The notes beneath the pieces were generated by a model that searched no databases, was not told the DNA's origin, and saw only the letters and a program-made list of their open reading frames with translations. A program made the translations under genes and the position numbers. This document shows, one piece after another, positions 61,261 to 64,000 of a stretch of 64,000 nt of DNA; positions within the stretch are counted from its first letter, which is position 1; each line of letters begins with the position of its first letter. The DNA lies in contig DATLUA010000012.1 of assembly GCA_035533295.1 (NCBI GenBank), forward strand, positions 113,566 through 177,565, given 5' to 3'. Source of the stretch: JAGWJU01 sp035533295 (GTDB lineage Bacteria; Elusimicrobiota; Elusimicrobia; UBA1565; UBA9628).

Positions 61261-61271
61261 GAAGCTATACT
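61243..61271 (+). promoter_or_regulatory. Predicted promoter of the Panacea-domain module
   Basis: TTGCGA (61243-61248), 17-bp spacer, TATACT (61266-61271). Same -10 box and spacer as the promoter at 60362-60390, and located at the equivalent place in the duplicated region, but without the palindrome. The predicted start (about 61278) is just before an ATG at 61281. Confidence 0.5.
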
Positions 61272-61280
61272 CCTTCTGAG

Positions 61281-61340
61281 ATGAGGGGAGGGCGGCAGAC
61301 CCACCTTAAACTTTCCCTGTATTCCATTAACTATGGCTGA
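61281..61340 (+). CDS. Possible 19-residue leader peptide
   Basis: First ATG on the predicted transcript. The reading frame (RGGRQTHLKLSLYSINYG after Met) ends in TGA at 61338-61340, overlapping the ATG of the next gene (61333). The next gene has no Shine-Dalgarno, so it may be translated by coupling. No homology is recognisable, and chance cannot be excluded. Confidence 0.3.
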   Translation: MRGGRQTHLKLSLYSINYG

Positions 61341-61890
61341 GCTGCAAAACTTTCCATTCAATGAGACGAAGGCCGTGCAGGCCGCCGCTCTGTTTGCCGC
61401 CAGAACGGGAAATCAAATCAACTATATGAAGCTGATCAAGTTGATTTATTTGCTTGATCGCGAAGCGCTGAAGCGATGGGGAGTGCCCATCGTCGGCGGG
61501 AACTATGTGTCGATGGATCAGGGGCCGGTGGCGAGCCCCGTATTGGACGCAATCAAGTCGCCCGCGCAGAAATTCCCTCTTTGGACCTCGCATTTCCGAA
61601 AAGAAGGATATGATGTTCGCCTGATCCACGGCATTGAGCCGGATGACCTCTCGCCCGCGGAGCTTGAGGTTTTAGATTGGGTCTTCTCGCGATTCGGCGC
61701 GATGGATCAGTGGCAGCTGGTCTATTACACCCATGAGAATTGCGGTGAATGGGTTGATCCCCAGGGCACGAGCCTTCCAATCAAGCCGAGCGCGATTTTG
61801 CAGAACGTCGGAAAAACGGAACAGATTGACGTCCTTGCCGCGGAACTCTCGCGCATTGAGCTTGTAGACAAGCTGTTCGCGAAGCTCTAG
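61333..61890 (+). CDS. Panacea-domain (DUF4065) antitoxin, PanA/SocA-like
   Basis: 185 residues. The Panacea fold is seen in KAVQAAALFAARTGNQINYMKLIKLIYLLDREAL, then VSMDQGPVASPVLDAI, LSPAELEVLDWVFSRFG and HENCGEW. Proteins of this fold act as antitoxins against diverse toxins (PanAT systems) or as a proteolytic adaptor (SocA). It is followed by a one-base overlap (TAGTG) with a small gene of the right size to be the toxin. No other start exists upstream in frame. Confidence 0.85.
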   Translation: MAELQNFPFNETKAVQAAALFAARTGNQINYMKLIKLIYLLDREALKRWGVPIVGGNYVSMDQGPVASPVLDAIKSPAQKFPLWTSHFRKEGYDVRLIHGIEPDDLSPAELEVLDWVFSRFGAMDQWQLVYYTHENCGEWVDPQGTSLPIKPSAILQNVGKTEQIDVLAAELSRIELVDKLFAKL

Positions 61891-62255
61891 TGCCGGTCCT
61901 GCCGGGAGCCTCGTTTCAGCTTCACGATTCCCAATCCGGCGAGTGGACTCATCTTTGGTTCGTCATCAGCGCGCCGAGCGGCCCGGATGGCGATGCCCTT
62001 TGCGTCAATATCACGACCAACGATCCCTTTAATGATAGAACCTGCGTGCTCGTCCCCGGCGATGGACATCCTGCGATTAGAGAAGACTCTGTCGTTGCCT
62101 ATGGCTTTGCGAAGATTCTTCCAACGGCCCGCTTAGCCGCGGCCACTCCGGCGTTCGTAATGCAGTATCCGGCGAATGCGTCGATTTTGCGGAAAATTTT
62201 GGCCGGCGCCAAGAACAGCAAGCACCTTGCCCCAAAATTCAAGAAACTGTTGTAA
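61890..62255 (+). CDS. Small toxin candidate paired with the Panacea antitoxin
   Basis: 121 residues, GTG start. I do not recognise a named family. The sequence looks like a compact beta-rich protein: FQLHDSQSGEWTHLWFVIS, ALCVNITTNDPFNDRTCVLVPGDGHPAI, DSVVAYGFAKIL, with a basic C-terminal helix (RKILAGAKNSKHLAPKFKKLL). A small protein with this type of His/Asp/Gly motif beside PanA could be a PemK-like RNase or a new effector. The toxin role is inferred from gene order and the TAGTG overlap only. Confidence 0.55.
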   Translation: MPVLPGASFQLHDSQSGEWTHLWFVISAPSGPDGDALCVNITTNDPFNDRTCVLVPGDGHPAIREDSVVAYGFAKILPTARLAAATPAFVMQYPANASILRKILAGAKNSKHLAPKFKKLL

Positions 62256-62279
62256 CCGCGTTTGATCCGGCCGGCGAGC

Positions 62280-63602
62280 TCATGCGAACATTCTCCTAAT
62301 GCGATAAACCAGCCTGACCAGAGCCAAGACGCCCGTCAGGCCGCGGCCTCGCCAAGTGGATTTGAACGCGGCCAAGGCTTTTTGATGGGAATTGCGCCAC
62401 TGGACCGCGAGAGCATCAAGCTCCGGATTTATGAGCGCCATCTGCTGGGAGGGGATGGAAATAAACTTCAGGCAATCGGTCCTGGGCGCGGAGAGATTTC
62501 CCAAAGAGATGGGCGCGGCCGCGGCGACGCGGTCCGTGAGCCCGCGCAGGCCCCACTTTTCAATCAAGTATTTAAGCAGGCTGGCGTGATCGAAGGTGGT
62601 CGACAAGACGCCTTTTTTCGCCCAGGGCGAAATCAGCAGCGCGGGCACGCGCACGCCGTATTGGGTGAAGCTGAAATTCGGATCGCGCGGCTTGTTGGGC
62701 GGCACGGCCTTGGGGGGCACGACGTGATCGTAGAACCCGCCGTGCTCGTCATAAACCACGACTAAAAGCGTCGAGCGCCACAAATCCTCGTTGGCGCGGA
62801 TATTGTTGTAAACGTCCGCGATGAGCTTTTGCGCCTTCATGACGTCATGGGGCGGGTGGTCGTCGTTTTGCCCGGCGTCGTTGTAGCGCGGCTCGATGAA
62901 GGAAAATGCCGGGAAGCGGGCTTCCGGGCCGCGCGCGGCGGCGTAAAACTCGTCGATGGGCGCGTAGCGCAGAAGATTTTTTAGGCGGTGCTGATGCGTG
63001 AGCAAAAGCGAGCAAGGGAAATCGTGATAATAAACTTTCCAAGAGACGCCGCCTTTGGCGCCGCCTTCATCAAGGCGGTCGAAAATGGTGTCTTGGGTTT
63101 CCTTAAACCAGGACTTGAGCTCCGGGTCCTGCGAGCTTTCGAACATCTGCACGCTTTGCGCGGTTCCGGTCAAGGCGAAGAAGCGGTTGGGCCACGTCGG
63201 CCCCGGCAAGGACGCGTGCCAATGGTCGCAGACGGCGAACTCCTTGGCCAAGGCGTGGAGCGCGGGAAGAAAATCCATGGGGTAGTAGCCCATGATGCAT
63301 CGGCGGTCTTGCGGCGTTGAATCCGGATAAAACGTGGAGAAGTCTTTGACGAAGCCGCCGTTTTGCTCCGAGAGCTGAATTTGGACGTGCTCGGCCTCGT
63401 GGTGCGGGTCCAGCATCATCTGCCGTTCCGTGGCGGGGCGCTGCTCGTATTTGACGCCTTGGTCGTCCAAGTTGAACCTCGGCGGCGCTTTGGGGTCGAT
63501 GCCTTCAAGCCCCGGATAAACTTCTTTCATGATCCCGAGCATCTGATCGAAAGAATGGTTTTCCAGCATCAGGAGGACGACGTGCTTAATCGGGTCGGGC
63601 AT
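62280..63602 (-). CDS. Phosphoesterase of the acid phosphatase/phospholipase C family
   Basis: 440 residues. Alkaline-phosphatase-like fold as in phospholipase C and AcpA: the metal/catalytic start IKHVVLLMLENHSFDQMLG, DHWHASLPGPTWPNRFFALTG, PAFSFIEPRYND, VVVYDEHGGFYDHV and TFDHASLLKYLIEKWG. The usual N-terminal signal peptide is missing at this start, so it would be cytoplasmic unless the true start differs. The C terminus ends in a basic amphipathic helix (LVRLVYRIRRMF). It starts directly after the stop of the gene at 63603. Confidence 0.85.
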   Translation of the reverse strand: MPDPIKHVVLLMLENHSFDQMLGIMKEVYPGLEGIDPKAPPRFNLDDQGVKYEQRPATERQMMLDPHHEAEHVQIQLSEQNGGFVKDFSTFYPDSTPQDRRCIMGYYPMDFLPALHALAKEFAVCDHWHASLPGPTWPNRFFALTGTAQSVQMFESSQDPELKSWFKETQDTIFDRLDEGGAKGGVSWKVYYHDFPCSLLLTHQHRLKNLLRYAPIDEFYAAARGPEARFPAFSFIEPRYNDAGQNDDHPPHDVMKAQKLIADVYNNIRANEDLWRSTLLVVVYDEHGGFYDHVVPPKAVPPNKPRDPNFSFTQYGVRVPALLISPWAKKGVLSTTFDHASLLKYLIEKWGLRGLTDRVAAAAPISLGNLSAPRTDCLKFISIPSQQMALINPELDALAVQWRNSHQKALAAFKSTWRGRGLTGVLALVRLVYRIRRMFA

Positions 63603-63887
63603 TTAGTCGATGATCGTCGCCCGGATTCTGTTCAGTAGCTTTTCCTTCAATTCTTCCGGCGTTTCCCAAGTAATATGCGGATAATGATCGGTATCGAAGC
63701 TCGCTTTTTCGAAATCACATTTCTTGCAGGTAAAAATTACCGGGCGGCCTAATCCATGCATCAGTCCGGCTTCATAATAGACCGCAGATCGGTCTCCCGT
63801 AATATCCGCCACCATGAATTTGCTTCGGCGGATTCCAGCGACGATTTCATCCGTGATCTGTAAGGGGCTCCCCGTCTGTCCGACCAC
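63603..63887 (-). CDS. Nucleoside 2-deoxyribosyltransferase-like domain, 5'-truncated or frameshifted
   Basis: 94 residues from GTG 63887. The sequence ITDEIVAGIRRSKFMVADITG, then AVYYEAGLMHGLGRPVIFTC, resembles the C-terminal half of nucleoside 2-deoxyribosyltransferase-like/TIR-like nucleotide-binding proteins found in defence loci. Full-length relatives are longer at the N terminus. An in-frame TAA lies 15 bp before the GTG, while a neighbouring minus-strand frame stays open to the window end. A frameshift near 63890 or a true short gene cannot be separated here. Confidence 0.55.
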   Translation of the reverse strand: MVGQTGSPLQITDEIVAGIRRSKFMVADITGDRSAVYYEAGLMHGLGRPVIFTCKKCDFEKASFDTDHYPHITWETPEELKEKLLNRIRATIID

Positions 63888-64000
63888 CGTGGACCTGATT
63901 TAAGGTAGCCGTTGTCGTTCGAAGAGAGGAAGATATCCGTCGTCGGCCGTTCCTCTTTTCTTTTTGCTTCTTTTTCTTTTCTGTGAATTGCTGTGGACAA

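Noticed and set aside
1..64000. CRISPR arrays, tRNA, rRNA, insertion sequences
   Set aside because: Reading the whole window I saw no regularly spaced repeats, cloverleaf or rRNA-like sequence, and no transposase gene.

Overview
The window is GC-rich, very densely coded DNA from a diderm (LPS-making) bacterium. It has an lpt transport operon, KDO and heptose synthesis genes, lipid A 4'-kinase, a Tat translocase, a Kch-like K+ channel and NAD/riboflavin/purine synthesis genes. There is no rRNA or tRNA to fix the taxonomy. A deep-branching, probably uncultured lineage fits; Elusimicrobiota is my best guess but is inference only. Genes are packed with ATGA/GTGA start-stop overlaps, several convergent pairs touch or overlap at their stops, I saw no convincing intrinsic terminator, and no gene-free gap exceeds about 215 bp.

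Layout. 1-11.4 kb: the 3' 7.8 kb of a giant exported protein with TolC-like modules, then a sensor histidine kinase and a LysM/FecR protein. 11.4-13.7 kb: a secreted GH57-related protein and a membrane-anchored CBM48 protein, on the minus strand. 13.7-17 kb: glutamate dehydrogenase and a glycerate kinase fused to an export-signal-like segment and TPR domain. 17-22.6 kb: purH, ligA, nusB, ribH, ribBA on the minus strand. 22.7-27.9 kb: a DUF2175-like zinc protein and a glycan cassette (two DegT aminotransferases, a GT2, a GT-C-like membrane protein). 27.9-30.6 kb: tatA, a cytidylyltransferase-like gene, tatC and a transporter. 30.5-33.6 kb: a ceramidase-like protein and nadB. 33.7-38.7 kb: gamma carbonic anhydrase, atypical kinase, response regulator, HhH glycosylase, TPR protein and an MltD-like lytic transglycosylase.

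38.7-55.3 kb is a nearly continuous minus-strand envelope supercluster: lptB/lptA/lptC, a zinc-ribbon membrane protein, kdsA, pyrG, kdsB, hldA, a DUF3108 protein, a GT-C paralogue, lpxK, a GT9 heptosyltransferase, a polysaccharide deacetylase, a WaaE-like GT2, two GT4 enzymes and a one-and-a-half-domain GT9. Together they make CMP-KDO, phosphorylate heptose, finish lipid A, assemble core sugars and power LPS export.

55.3-64 kb is accessory. It holds a broken Fic gene, a Kch-type channel, a type I restriction HsdR without HsdM/HsdS in view, a PrlF/YhaV-like toxin-antitoxin pair behind a perfect 26-bp palindrome, a remnant of a second hsdR 5' end, a Panacea-domain (PanA/SocA-like) antitoxin with a small toxin candidate, a phospholipase C-like phosphoesterase and a deoxyribosyltransferase-like fragment.

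The most interesting signals are: (1) the two adjacent toxin-antitoxin promoters, both of the form TTG(A/C)(G/C)N-N17-TATACT, the second lying inside a degraded copy of the hsdR 5' region; (2) a 68-bp palindromic repeat present in frame in two unrelated genes, resembling protein-coding palindromic elements; (3) a Shine-Dalgarno-sequestering hairpin in the lpt operon; (4) the giant TolC-module protein.
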